From contig OZ024802.1 of assembly GCA_964017045.1 (NCBI GenBank), positions 12,660,435 to 12,724,434 of the forward strand: a DNA stretch of 64,000 nt. The letters run 5' to 3'. Numbering within the stretch: position 1 is the first letter of the stretch; each line of letters begins with the position of its first letter. The position numbers and the translations under genes were made by a program. Origin of the DNA: Omphiscola glabra. Its lineage: Eukaryota; Mollusca; Gastropoda; Lymnaeidae. The notes under the pieces are model-generated. The model did no database searches and had not been told where the DNA came from. It worked only from the letters and a program-made list of their open reading frames with translations. This document shows positions 15,033-27,300 of this stretch, in pieces.

Positions 15033-18000
15033 TTAGAGTTCTTCCAGATTCCTGTTTCTAGAGCTCCTCCTGATCCCTGCTTGAGACTTGTTATGAGCCT
15101 TCCTTGAAGGTGTGCTGTCACCACTACTTGTTACATCCTGTCTTTTGGCAGTCTGAAATTTTTGTTAATGTACCGGTACCAGTAATTGATTTTAAATACA
15201 TAAAATAAAACAGCGATACCGAAAGCATTAGACAGGGTTTTTTATCTTTTCAAAATTAACTTACGGTACCAAAATATAAGCATTAACTGCATGAACTACT
15301 TTTGATTTTATTATTTTAAATTTTAATCCCCAATTTCTAAGGTTTAGGCTACAACTACAAGGTACAATATATGACATTGACATACATAAGTTGAAAATCA
15401 GCAGATTTACATGAGATCACTGCCATCTCCAAAGTTATCATCAACTTCCGTTAGTAATTGTTATAGTATTTATAGCCATCTTTTAAGCATCACAATAACT
15501 CTGTATTAATGTTATTTCAGTTGATTCTACCTGGGTTTGTTTCAATATTTTCATTTCTAAGCGTACTAATAATGAAATTGGAAGGCCATTGAAACTGACT
15601 ATTTTCAGCAACCAAGAAACAATTTAGAATACTGCTTTTGTTTTCATAAAGTTAGTGAACTAAAACAGTTGAATTTTAGTACCAATACAATAAATTAAAT
15701 GTTTACTGTTACTAAAATTCAAAATTTTGTTTGTATAAGTTACCCCACAGAATCAAAATAACTTACTGGAGATTGGATGTTCCATTTCACAGGCTCTGGG
15801 TCTCTGCAATATAATAGTTTATTTAAATTTAAATCTTTGACAAGACATCAATATAATTCCGCTGACAGCAATGTTTCCGTCTGTAAACTGTTGCAGTAAT
15901 ATCCAAATTTTTATTTCATAATGTTTGATGCCCTTCTGGGGGTGTATATTTTGAATAGAGCTGTCAAAATAATAAAATATCGTAAACAGCTTTCAATACA
16001 CCTATAGCTCGATTTACGGCCGCACTTTATACTGCATTTTGCTATTACGGCCTTTTTAAATTATGGCACTTTTTCGGTTTACAGCCCACAATGTTTCATT
16101 ATACGGCCAAGATACCCTCTCTTTAGTTTCAGCTTCTCCCCTTAGGCGGCTCTGCTTTAGTAGTCTGCCTTATTTCCTGTGCTATCCCACCTTATTCATA
16201 TCCTGTGACTCAGTAAGTTGACGTGTTTGTTCCTGTTTCTTTTCTGGTTGGGTTTTGTTTGTTTTGTTTGTTTGGATTAATTGTAATTGTAAGCATATTT
16301 GGTACGTATGAATCAGATTGACTGTATTTACGTTATTTATGTAATTATTTCATTAATTCTTTAAAACATATTCGTTACTTTTTTAGCAAAATATGTCACT
16401 GAAACGTTCGTTGAAGTTAGATATCGTTACCGGATAAAAAGAGAAACCGAATGTCTATCACGCTAGAGACCAAATTAGAAGTTTTACATCGCAGCATTGA
16501 AGCTGGTGAAAAAATAATTAACATTTGCAATGCAATAAGTCCACAGTTCAATGTATTCGGGATAGGAAATGAAAAGAATAAAATGATTTATGAACTAACG
16601 ACTATATTATTTTATACAAAAATGGAACAGATCCAATTAAATTTGTATGGGTTTATATCAAAATTATTGATTCATTATACAGCTTTTCGCTTTACGGCCA
16701 ACATATCTAGGCCGTAAAGCGAGGTATGGGTGTACTTTTAAAATCTAAATTCACTTACACAGCTTCGGGGTGAGGCATATAGATAATGTGCTTTTTGCCT
16801 TTCTGTTGAACTTTTACATTAGGAGACATACACAGTTTTCCTAAAAGAATAAAGTTTGAAATATCTGTTAAATTAAATTAACTCCAAATGGGCGTTGGAG
16901 TTATTAAGTGAACATTGTAATGGCAACAGTTGGTCTCAGTCATAATTAAATTTTCTGAGACTTTATTATACAAGTCATGATGACAGTGGTTGTCATAACC
17001 CTTAAAGCTTGGACTCTATAAAAAATGGGAGTCCTGGTGAAAAAAGATCTTTCTTCCCATTTTTATCATCTACCGGTACTGTCAGCACAAGTTGCTATCA
17101 TCATCAGTGGTGCTACAGCCCATGTAGAGCCCTGACCTGCAGCACAAGTTGCTAGCATTTCCTTAAATTGTGCATACTTTAATTGCTAAATTATTTTTTT
17201 TTCATTTTGCCTATTTGTTTGTCTCCTCATGCCCACTCTATAAAAAATAATTGTGTACCCTCAACGGCAAAAAAAAAGCTTAGCTACCATATTGTAAAAC
17301 TTTGAGTAAAAATGTATTTAAAAATTGTATGGTATCAAACAGATAATACGAAATGAACCTACCCCCTTTGCGTGCGCTGGCCACAGATGGTATAGGTGAA
17401 GGAGGCAACATTGTTATATTGCCATCAGTAGCAAATGTTATGTTGGACAATGCAGCTAGAAAGAACAAAATTTAGAACTGTTGAGTAGCTTGTAAACAAA
17501 CACTGAGATGTTCTATGTTGAAAAAATTTGACTGAAAACAATAAAATGGGTCATTAACAAAGACAGTGAATCAAATGTTAGTACTTCATTTACAGATTTT
17601 GAGGCTGGGGAAATTAGTCTAAGTCTAAGATTACTCCCAGTCCTGCACAATGAACATGCATTTGACATTTTTTTAAAATGGATTGTTAGTCACCATTGTT
17701 TTGATTTACTGTTAATTATCTAACCTGTAGGAGTACTTATGGCCCTTATTTGAGTATTTCTCTGTGTTGGAGAAGTGGTCTCTGAACTCTGCAGAAATCA
17801 CATTAAAATAATGTAAAATTTGTTAAAATGATAAAGCACTTGCAAGAATTTTCTCAGTAAAACACTCATACTTCGACCCATCATATGAGCACCAAAACAA
17901 TAACTTGTCAATAATTATAAAATTTACATCTACCTGAAAATCAGAAAACATTTGAACTGTAATTTTCATTTTCTTTAGTGAGAATGGAGGCAAAATCTGA

Positions 18001-19509
18001 CATTTGGAGATGGTCAAAGTTACATTAGTGCAAATGAAGATAATTTGTAAAAATACCAACAATTTTTATTTGATTAACTAAACAATTGTGCCAGTCATCT
18101 TATCCCATTTTCTATTAATTTTCTCCAAATATTCCTGACTGAGTTAATCCCTGAGAAGTTCAGATTTTATTTTACTTTGACATAAGATCATGAAATGTTT
18201 TTTAAATGTCTTAGTGTATTACTAGAGATCTTTAATAAGTTTTTTATACCTGAGAAGTAGTAGACTTTAATGACGAATTTCTGCTATTCTTGCCAGAAGA
18301 TGACTTTACAGATGCAGGTGAACTTGAGCCCTGAAGCAATAATTTAAAGATAGTTAATGACATTGACACTGCACTTAAGATTATAAAGAATAGTGACCAA
18401 CTTATTGGATTCCAGTGAAATGAGTTGCAGGTCTTAAAGTGTTGTTAACATGCAACTCTTCTCACATGAAGCAATATTTTAGGAAAACATTCCCCCCCCC
18501 CCCCCCCCCCCCCACATTTATGACATTTTAAAAAAAAAAAGTTCAATTTTACCTTGTCTGATCTGACAGGAGAAAACGCGGTCTCTGTCTGCCTTAGTTG
18601 GTCAACCCGGGTCATTGCTCTTTTAGCTGCGTCTAGAATTGTAAGTGAGGGGCGACTGCGGAAAATACAATCATCATAAAAATCACCAGGATTTCTTCGT
18701 TTTTTGCTGCTTGAAAACCGGTATTTAAATATACAAACACCCTATTAATATACCCCATAACTGCTATACAGACAAATTTCAAACACCCCCCCCCCCTTCC
18801 TTGAATTATAAATATTTTTTAAAAAAATCTATGTCACAAAGCTATAATGATCTAAAGCAGCGGTTCTCAACCTGTGGGTCGCGACCCCTTTGGGGGTCGA
18901 ACGGCCCTTTCCCAGGGGTCGCCTAAGACCATCGGAACACACATATACTCTACAGTTATGAAGTAGCAACAAAAATAATTTTGTGGCAGGGGGGTCGCCA
19001 CGACATTTGGAACTGTATTAAAGGGTCGCGCGTTAGAAAGGTTGAGAACCACTGATCTAAAGGAATAAAATGTGACCATTAAATAAATCAGATACCAATC
19101 TTGTTGGATGTGAGCTGCATACAGTTTTAAAAACTATTTGATCACTACTCATACTATTTGCCAGCAGCATGAACAAAGCACTCATAAAGACAATGTAAAC
19201 TCCTAGAAATATTTAAAAACATGAATCCACTCAAAGCAATATTGCAGGCAGCGATTAACTAAGGGACGGTCTATTTGGGTATTTCATTCCCAATCTTTTT
19301 ATAACTCACCTTGAAGAAATCTTGGGGTTAAGAGTGCTTGATTGCCTAGATCCTGTTTCTGTCTCAGGTAAACCAGCTGATGCACTCTCAGCTGATTGTT
19401 TTACAGCCAATACCTCTTGGGGATTTGGGTTGACAATTAAGACAGGACTCCCAGGCAAGCTTTTCTGTCCAATCATTGTTGGTGTGTTGGAGCGTGGAGT
19501 ATTTGCCTC
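15033..19509 (-). CDS. NCAPD3: NCAPD3 exons 38-45 (residues 1336-1594), disordered C-terminal tail
   Basis: Exons: 19310-19509, 18553-18655, 18250-18330, 17725-17788, 17363-17455, 16759-16840, 15767-15803, 15033-15152, ending at TAA 15033-15035. The tail is Ser/Thr/Pro/Lys-rich with many TP or SP sites ([28 protein letters not shown]), as expected for mitotic kinase control of condensin II. Conserved landmarks are [14 protein letters not shown] (human RPMSLSTIAILNSVKKA), VKWNIQSP and the basic end ([16 protein letters not shown]). These weakly conserved short exons are supported by phase agreement across all eight junctions. Introns carry SPIN copy 2 and the Tigger-like element. Confidence 0.88.
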
Positions 19510-21279
19510 CTAAGTTTAAATAAGGAAGGATAAAAAAAAGTTCAAAACCCTAAATAAGTTTTAAGAGAGAAAGTTTCAGAGAACTTTATATCAGCTTCTC
19601 CACCAACATATAGAAAAATAAAACAGGCCATAAACTTGAATTCTAAATTAATTCTTGTGTAATCCAGATCTCTAAGGGATGTTTCCAGTTAGGTCTCAGA
19701 TGTTTCCAGTCAGTTTCAATAAAAGAACTTCACACCAACAGCTGATACATATGGAATATTACACACCGGCCATAGTGATTTCCTAAACTACCTTTCTCAT
19801 TTGTCTATGGCCTATATATTCTCATTTGATAATCTTTCCTGGATCGAAATTGCAAGAAAGTCATTTATTAAGACAATGTATTCATTTTAACCCTGACACA
19901 TTATCTTAGGTCCAATCTTACAGCCTCAGTGATTTACCCAATTTAATTTACCCAGTTATTAATACTTTTCAGCTAAAAATAAATGCAACTATTTAGCAGA
20001 TGAGTAAAAAGAAAGAATGATTAGCAAACAAATGTGGATATATTTTTTATAGTAATTTCAACATTTTTTTAGATGCGATTTTCTCAAAATCAGCTAACTG
20101 AAAGAAACCACCATTAAATGAAAAAGCCGACGAGCAAACAAAAGCAATCAATTTTGTCTTACTGGCTTTAACCCATGCCCTAAATATTTAAGTCAAATTA
20201 ACACAATTAAATTAACACAACACTAAACTGCATAACCAATACATAGAACTTAACTTAAAAATGATGCTGTCAGGGACAATGGAGTGGGTATGTTTTAAAA
20301 ATAATGAGTTTTTCTTTAAGATTGCTTACTGAAGTGCCTCTAGCTTCTCTTTCTGTCTCACGGTTTACAAAATTCCTGAGATCAAACTCAATTTCCTCTG
20401 CAAGTTGTTTGTCAGCAGAAAGTACTTCTGAATTGACATAAATTTTAAAACAATGAAAATCTGTGTTATTTAAACAAAATTATAACATTTCTAGACCAAT
20501 TACAGGTGATAAAAAAAGTTTTGTCAACTACAAACAGAAATATGAACTATCTATAGAATTTACCTATCAGAAGCAATCAAACATTAATGATTATTTAATC
20601 ACATTTTGACCCCTCGCAAGTGTCACCTTTAATTTCTGTTTTGTAATCTTTCATGAGTTCCTGGAGGTATCCCATAAGGTCTCTTAGAAGTGGAGATCTA
20701 TTTTTTTCTAGCTGATAAGTAAAAAAAAATAATTATTTAGAATGATGACGTATTTTGTACTTTTATTATTGATAGTTTGGCATGCTAGTGACAAGTGGGT
20801 TGTAAAAAAAAAAAACCCAACATCTCATTCTAAAATAACATACAAAATTAAGAACCCCCAAATACACCCCTGAATCAATTACACCTTGAAACCAAATTTT
20901 GTACAGTTATCTATGTAGGATACTTCAAAACGTGGATCTACATAACATTGAATTACAATATGTTTGAGGGAAATGACAGCTGGCACAATGTTTTCGATCA
21001 CATTCCTCTTGATCACATGTGATATCAGAGCCTTCTTGGCCGTTTCAGTCACCAGCTGAACAACGTCTGTTGTCTCATCAGTATCTCCAGCTCCTCGTCC
21101 TCTCATAGTGGATAGTTTAATCTCCTGTAGGAGACGATTTGAAAAGATGAAACTGTAGCTTTCCTTAAATGTAATTTTGGTTACTTTTCTCTCAAGAAAT
21201 TTTTTGACAATGAAAAGTCGTTTTTTTTTCTCTCTTTTAAAACCAAACCAATGTTTTAAACAACACAATCATCCGAGAC

Positions 21280-21362
<83 letters not shown>

Positions 21363-24300
21363 GTTCATTTGAAAAATCACGCTTCATCCCCAAAGGCTCG
21401 AAGCGCGGTACAAAAACTAAGTTAGGAGATAATAACAAGCTGGAAAAGATTGTAGACATCATCATTCCAGCAGGTGTTTGCGAAATAGATGAGTTTTTAA
21501 ATTTGTTTTGAAGGACTCCAGCGCCTGGCTGTTTTTGAGAGCGTCAGGAAGGGTGTTCCAAATGGTTGGGCCAGCAAATGCGAACGTGCGCTTTCCGTAA
21601 GTTTCAAGGCGAACACGCGGTATCGAGAGTTTGCCACTATCGGATGAGCGGAGTTGCCTGGTGGGTACATAAGGCGTCATGAGCGCTTGGAGATAGGACG
21701 GCGCCAGGTCATGCAAGCAGCGGTAGCACAGAGTTGCGATTTTGTACTCTATAAACAAAATTAATCTTTCTTTCAAAAACAGGAAACATCTACCCACAAA
21801 CAAATAAATGGAACTAATGTTAATTTAAAGAAAATTAAGTTTGGAAAGGATTTTTTTTTTTTAGCTAGAAAGTAAAGATCTTAATTAAATCAACCTTGCT
21901 ACTCAGGATAGCTAAGGCATCTCGCAGCAATAGGGAACCGTTATCATCTAGTGGAATAATCTTGTCAACGACCGCAGACAAAATCTGGAAACAATTGAAA
22001 CACATAATCAGCAATTCATTAAGAATCTTTATTCTAATAAACTGATAAGCCCTGTGCCTGTTAATGAATTCAGAGACCCTTACAGGTATTTTCTGAAAGT
22101 ACATTGGACCAGGTATCTGATGGTAAGAAAATAATTTGTTTTATTATTTTAGTCACCAGTGACACTACAGAAAGGGCTTTAACAGCAGATGATGGGCCGT
22201 TTTGACAATTATAGGGTTAAACTTGCCCCTTTGATTTTTATTCAATTTAAAATAGGATTTTTTTTTCTCAAATAAATAACAGAACACAAACCACATTCAG
22301 AAAAGTCATACATTTAACCCTTTTGCCCTTCGGCCAATACTGAACCACAGTCTTTCCTTGAGAAAAGGGGCATAATTCAGTAAAATTTGCAAAACACAAT
22401 TTAAAAAAAAAAAACACACTATTAAAGCCGAACTTTGGAAATTATAAAAAATATGAAAAATTTAATACAACACACCCCCCCCCCCCCTCTTTAAAAAAAA
22501 CAATGAAAGAAATGTTTATATTTGACTTGAAGTGCTGGCAACAGAAGTTGTCATCAAGTTTGTATGGAATTTTGAAAAACATTCTCCTTTACAAAGTCTA
22601 ACTTGGCACAAATTACGCAGTCTCGTGTGCCCTCTTTCTTTTTCCAAACCGGTTATTGACTGAACGGAAGTGGCAAGCATGTTTATTCCCAACCATTCTT
22701 ATCAGGCGATGCTCAATCAAATAGGCTGGTTGACTTTCTCTTGATTTTCTCTTCCGGCTGATGTTGCATTTCAGCAAAGATGAGCTAGGGCTTAAGCGAT
22801 ACTCCTTATGGGACAGCGTTTTGTTTTTTGGATGGGGGTCTGTGGGAATTGGAATACAGGATCCAACTATATTGACAATGGCAATCTGAAGGAGAAATCG
22901 AAATGTATATCTCCACCAACAGATTTTCTTCCTACAGGATAACACAATTGATCCAATGTGTCCACATCCCCCATGGATTTGTTGTACACATCAACAATAG
23001 TAGGAATAGTCACTTCATACCGACCTCCTGGGGCACGACGTGAAACTGTGTAAGTCCCTGGAGTAGTGTTAGTTTTTAGCAGCATAACACATCTTTTATC
23101 CTTCCAGACTGTGGCCACAAGATTTCCATTTTGCCTGACTTAGATTTCTCCTTTTTTCATCTTTTATTATTTTTGAGGGTTTAAATTCATATGGCCATTC
23201 TTTTCTATTGGGCCTCATTGTTGAGCAGCAATAGGTATCATTTGCCAAAAGATCCTGTGCTATTTGTATGGAGGAAATAATTATCAAAGAGGAAGAGGTG
23301 ATAATTATATAAAAATCTTTCCCCCAGCTTTGTAACAACAGAGCGTCCACTTCCATGAGGCATGTCATTTTTCACCTTCCCAGTATAAATATTAAAATCA
23401 AGAAGGTACACTGTAGAGCAGGGGTCGGGAAAACATGGCTCGCGAGCCAGATGTGGCTCTATTGATATCTGGCTCACAGACAAATGTTCGATCATAAAAA
23501 AAATATGTTTCTTTAGACTCCTTTGATCTTTTAAACATAATGTATGGCTCTCACAGAATTACTTTTCAAAATATGTGGTGTACATGGCTCTCTCAGACAA
23601 AAATGTTCCCGATCACTGCTGTAGAGGAATCAGCAGCACACCAAACCTTAATGCCCCAGGGGTTAGGTTTCTCTTTGATGTACTGCTTAAATGCCAGTCT
23701 CCCACTGTAGGCGTTCATTGCCTCATCGAAACTAATGTCCTTGCCTGCTGCCACCCCTTGGACATGGAGGCGATCATCTGTTGGCCAGTAATCTGAGTAT
23801 TCTGGTAGAACATGAATGCCCATGATGATATAAATATGAAACAACAGTTTTATTTCACCTACTGTTGCTGGCTTCCAATATTTGTCCACTTTAGCAGCCC
23901 TTTGTTGACATTGTTCAGAAATGCGGATTTGTTTGCTTTACAACTGTTGTATACGAGTCTTCTGGTAGTAACAGACTGAAATAGTCAAATGGCTCTGCAT
24001 TTGTTTCTAATTCATGTTTAGGGCCACTATCTGCAATAAACTCCCTGACCACAACCTCTGTGATATTATCCCACTGGCCTACGATGTCTGGACATATTGG
24101 GTCTATGTTGTCTGGGTCTACAACATCATCAGACTCTTTACCAGTATCAATATCGAATTCACTAAGGTCAACTGTTCAATTGGAACCCAAAACATCATTT
24201 TCACCTTCACATCACTATTACCCCCTAAATTGTATGTATTCCCATCATAATCGTACCCTGTAGCATCGTTAAACATCCTTAGAATGTCATCCATTTTTAA

Positions 24301-27300
24301 AAAGAAATCCACAAAAAACACTTATATTAAAAAAACTTCAGGTGTCAATCGGTAGGCGCGACGATTGGTGACTCCAAGGGGGAAACGGATAATATTATTT
24401 CAATGTTCTGAAAGAGATTTACTTTTTAAAGGCCCACTTACCTCTTTATTAGTCTTAGCTGCTACTTTGAATTTCTGTTCATCCGACATGTGTTCCAGCA
24501 TGAACATGTACAGTTGCCTACGTCGACTTCAAATTATTTAAAAAAATATAATTGTCAATGATAATTAAAAACATTTATTGTGAATCATTCATAACCAAAG
24601 ACAATTCAAGCCCATTCATTATCTCATGATTAATAGGATGCATAAAATAAAGATTAAAAAGGACTTAAAAACTTGAATCTGCTCTCAATTACCTGTCATT
24701 ATTTGCTCCTGCTAGGGTGAACTTTTGCTTTTCTTTGTCAGACTGTGTGAATTTATTGTAAACTAAAAAAAACAATAATGAAATTAAAAACTTTAATTGG
24801 GAAGGTGAAAGATGACATGCCTCATGGAAGTGGACGCTCTGTTGTTACAAAGCTGGGGGAAAGATTTTTATATAATTATCACCTCTTCCTCTTTGATAAT
24901 TATTTCAAATACAGCCATGTCTACTCTTAAAAGGCTTTTTTTTCAGTGCCATAAATGAATTTTATAACAATTATTTTGAACAAATTTGGAAACTGTTATT
25001 ACAGGTTTAAAAATTAGAACAAAAAACAACAACAACAAACGAACAACTGAACCAATGAAAGTGAAAAATCCTACCTGGATGTGTTTGATAGTTGTTGAAA
25101 TGGAAGATGCACTCGATGAATGGATGAAAAAACATGGTTGGATGTTTCTTCAGCAGCAGATGTTCAAGACAGAATTCAGCTAAAATTATTTGGATTAAAC
25201 AACTGTGTGCATGAATCCAAAAAGAGTAGGTTTTTCAGTGAAAATAACTACATTCACGTTTCTCTTATAAGGAAAAAGTCCAATTTCTACAGGAGATAAG
25301 AACATAAGCAAAAACATGCTTTTTAAAACAAATATTTAACAAAAAGAATTCTTGGGGAAAAAACTTGTAAAATTTGTCGTCCTAAATCCTGCAGCCAATT
25401 CAAAACAAATGCTGGTTAGATGTAAATAAATTATCCAAAACTTTTTGATAGCTTCTGCCATTGTGTTAGCATAGATTTTATGATGGAAATTCACCTAAAC
25501 TTATGTTAAATTTTTATATTAGCTAGAAAATTTAGTAATAAATGGATTCTTTGTTAAAAATGTAATTTGAGCATTGATTTATTTTTTAGATGTGTTACTG
25601 GTGTAAAGCTTCTGTGTGAATGGAGGCATGCCATGGATAGCACTCACATTGACAATCTAAATATTATTTTAGTCTCACCTAAATCCTTGATCTCTGGGGT
25701 CTCATCTAAAAGTGTTGTGATATAACGGAAAAATAAGACACCTTTCCATTTTATATATTCTTCCTGAAACAACCAAACAGAGAAAATTATTACTTTGTTG
25801 TTATTTAAATGTAGAAAATATTTCCAAGGCTATAAAAACATTAATTTTCTTTTAAATAATGTTTTTACTATATTAACAAGGATAAGGTACACTACCTACC
25901 TGTAACAGTCTGGTCAAAATGGTAAGTGTGTTTTTCCTGACAAGTGCAGAAGGGTCCTTTAAGCACACAGCCATGTTGGTGACATAGCGATCAACCAGAG
26001 TCGTGTACCTGAAAGTCAATGTGTTCAGAGAGTTACAGAGCTGCTATATCATTAGAATAGACAAAGACATATTCAGTTAGTGACATAGTGATCAACCAGA
26101 GTCGTGTACCTGAAAGTCAGTGTGTTCAGAGAGTTACAGAGCTGCTATATTATTAGAATAGACAAAGACATATTCAATTAGCAACTTTTGGAACAAGTAA
26201 ATTACATAATATTCAATTATAACAAGTTTAAGGGATGTTTCCCCAGCCTACAAATTTGCATGTCAGTAATTTATTTGTACCTTATTGTCAGATCTCCCAT
26301 GACAATTACCACATTGTTTCTTATTGCTGGACTGTCAGACTCTTCCAGCTCTCTAGCTAGGGCAGCAATGGTTTTCTTTGCAAGTGATTCATCCACAAGG
26401 CACATCTTACCTGAAATAGTAACAGTAATGGCGTGAGTAACAGTAAAGGTGTGAAATGTAAAGGGGTAATCAAACACCATAAGGACTAAATCACTTTGTT
26501 TGGTGATATGAACTAAAACAATTATTCTACCGTTACCTAATGTAACAAATGCATGAGCCCTGAGCCTAGTCGACATTTTTGACCCCTTGAACTGAGACAG
26601 AGGCTGGGAAGCTTGGGAAGACGGCGCTGTCATCTGTGAATTGCAGTCTTGAGAATCTGACTGACCCTGCTGGCTGCATGATCCTTCTGTTTGGCTGCCA
26701 CTAGAATCTTGGTGTTCTGGTTAAGTTTACGTAGAGAATTACTTTAATAATTTTTAATTAACCAAAGAAAGATGATTACTAACATTTATCAAAATTTTTT
26801 TTTTTTTTGCAGACATATAGATTTGGAAAGAAACAGAGTGAGGGATAAATAGCAAAGATAATATTAGATACAGGTAACACAATACGCAGAAAGCACAACT
26901 GACTAAAAGGTAAAACAAAACAAGAAAACAATTGAAGGTTCAGAGAGGTCTTACCACTGTCACCAATGCAAGGGGCTGCAATGATGGACTGAATGAGGAG
27001 GGTAACACGTTTGGGCATTCTTGTGGGACATCGTTGACACACCTCTCCTAGAGTGAACATGTATTTGATCATTTGCTCTTCATCAATTTGCATCCCTGAA
27101 AAAACAAGATTTCATTTACATTATTCATACAATTCTAGATTTAAAAAAACCAACCCTTTAATATGAATTTCTTGATTTCCATTTTTGCTCATTAATTTTA
27201 ATTATTCTCAAGAGGACATGTTTATATAAATATATTTTTTAAGTATGTTATGATCTAACTTCAAAATTTCAGAGATTGGGGGGTATGGCAGTACTAATTC

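Larger units (their letters stand above)
22613..24321 (-). pseudogene. piggyBac transposase pseudogene (DDE_Tnp_1_7)
   Basis: Segments in order from 24297 downwards: an acidic N-terminus starting [50 protein letters not shown] (first catalytic Asp region); [47 protein letters not shown] (second Asp region); [16 protein letters not shown]; and [20 protein letters not shown] (third Asp region). A C-terminal His/Cys-containing basic part ([13 protein letters not shown]) follows. All three acidic catalytic positions survive. However, the frame shifts several times and is interrupted at 23419-23618 by a hAT element, so no functional transposase is expected. It has no link to NCAPD3 function. Confidence 0.85.
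22314..24382 (-). mobile_element. piggyBac DNA transposon, decayed, in NCAPD3 intron 33
   Basis: The plus-side end reads TTAACCCTTTTGCCC (TTAA at 22314-22317). The other end reads CCCCCTTGGAGTCACCAATC on the minus strand near 24382, where TTAA is no longer visible. Between them lies a broken DDE_Tnp_1_7 transposase on the minus strand. The total of about 2.07 kb fits a once-autonomous piggyBac element. It is inserted in the same orientation as NCAPD3. Confidence 0.8.

Noticed and set aside
21177..21465. Open frames encoding poly-Asn or poly-Tyr
   Set aside because: They are translations of the AAT/TTA microsatellite tail of a LINE.
24986..25183. Plus-strand 65-codon frame
   Set aside because: It is the antisense of NCAPD3 exon 31 (25075-25179).
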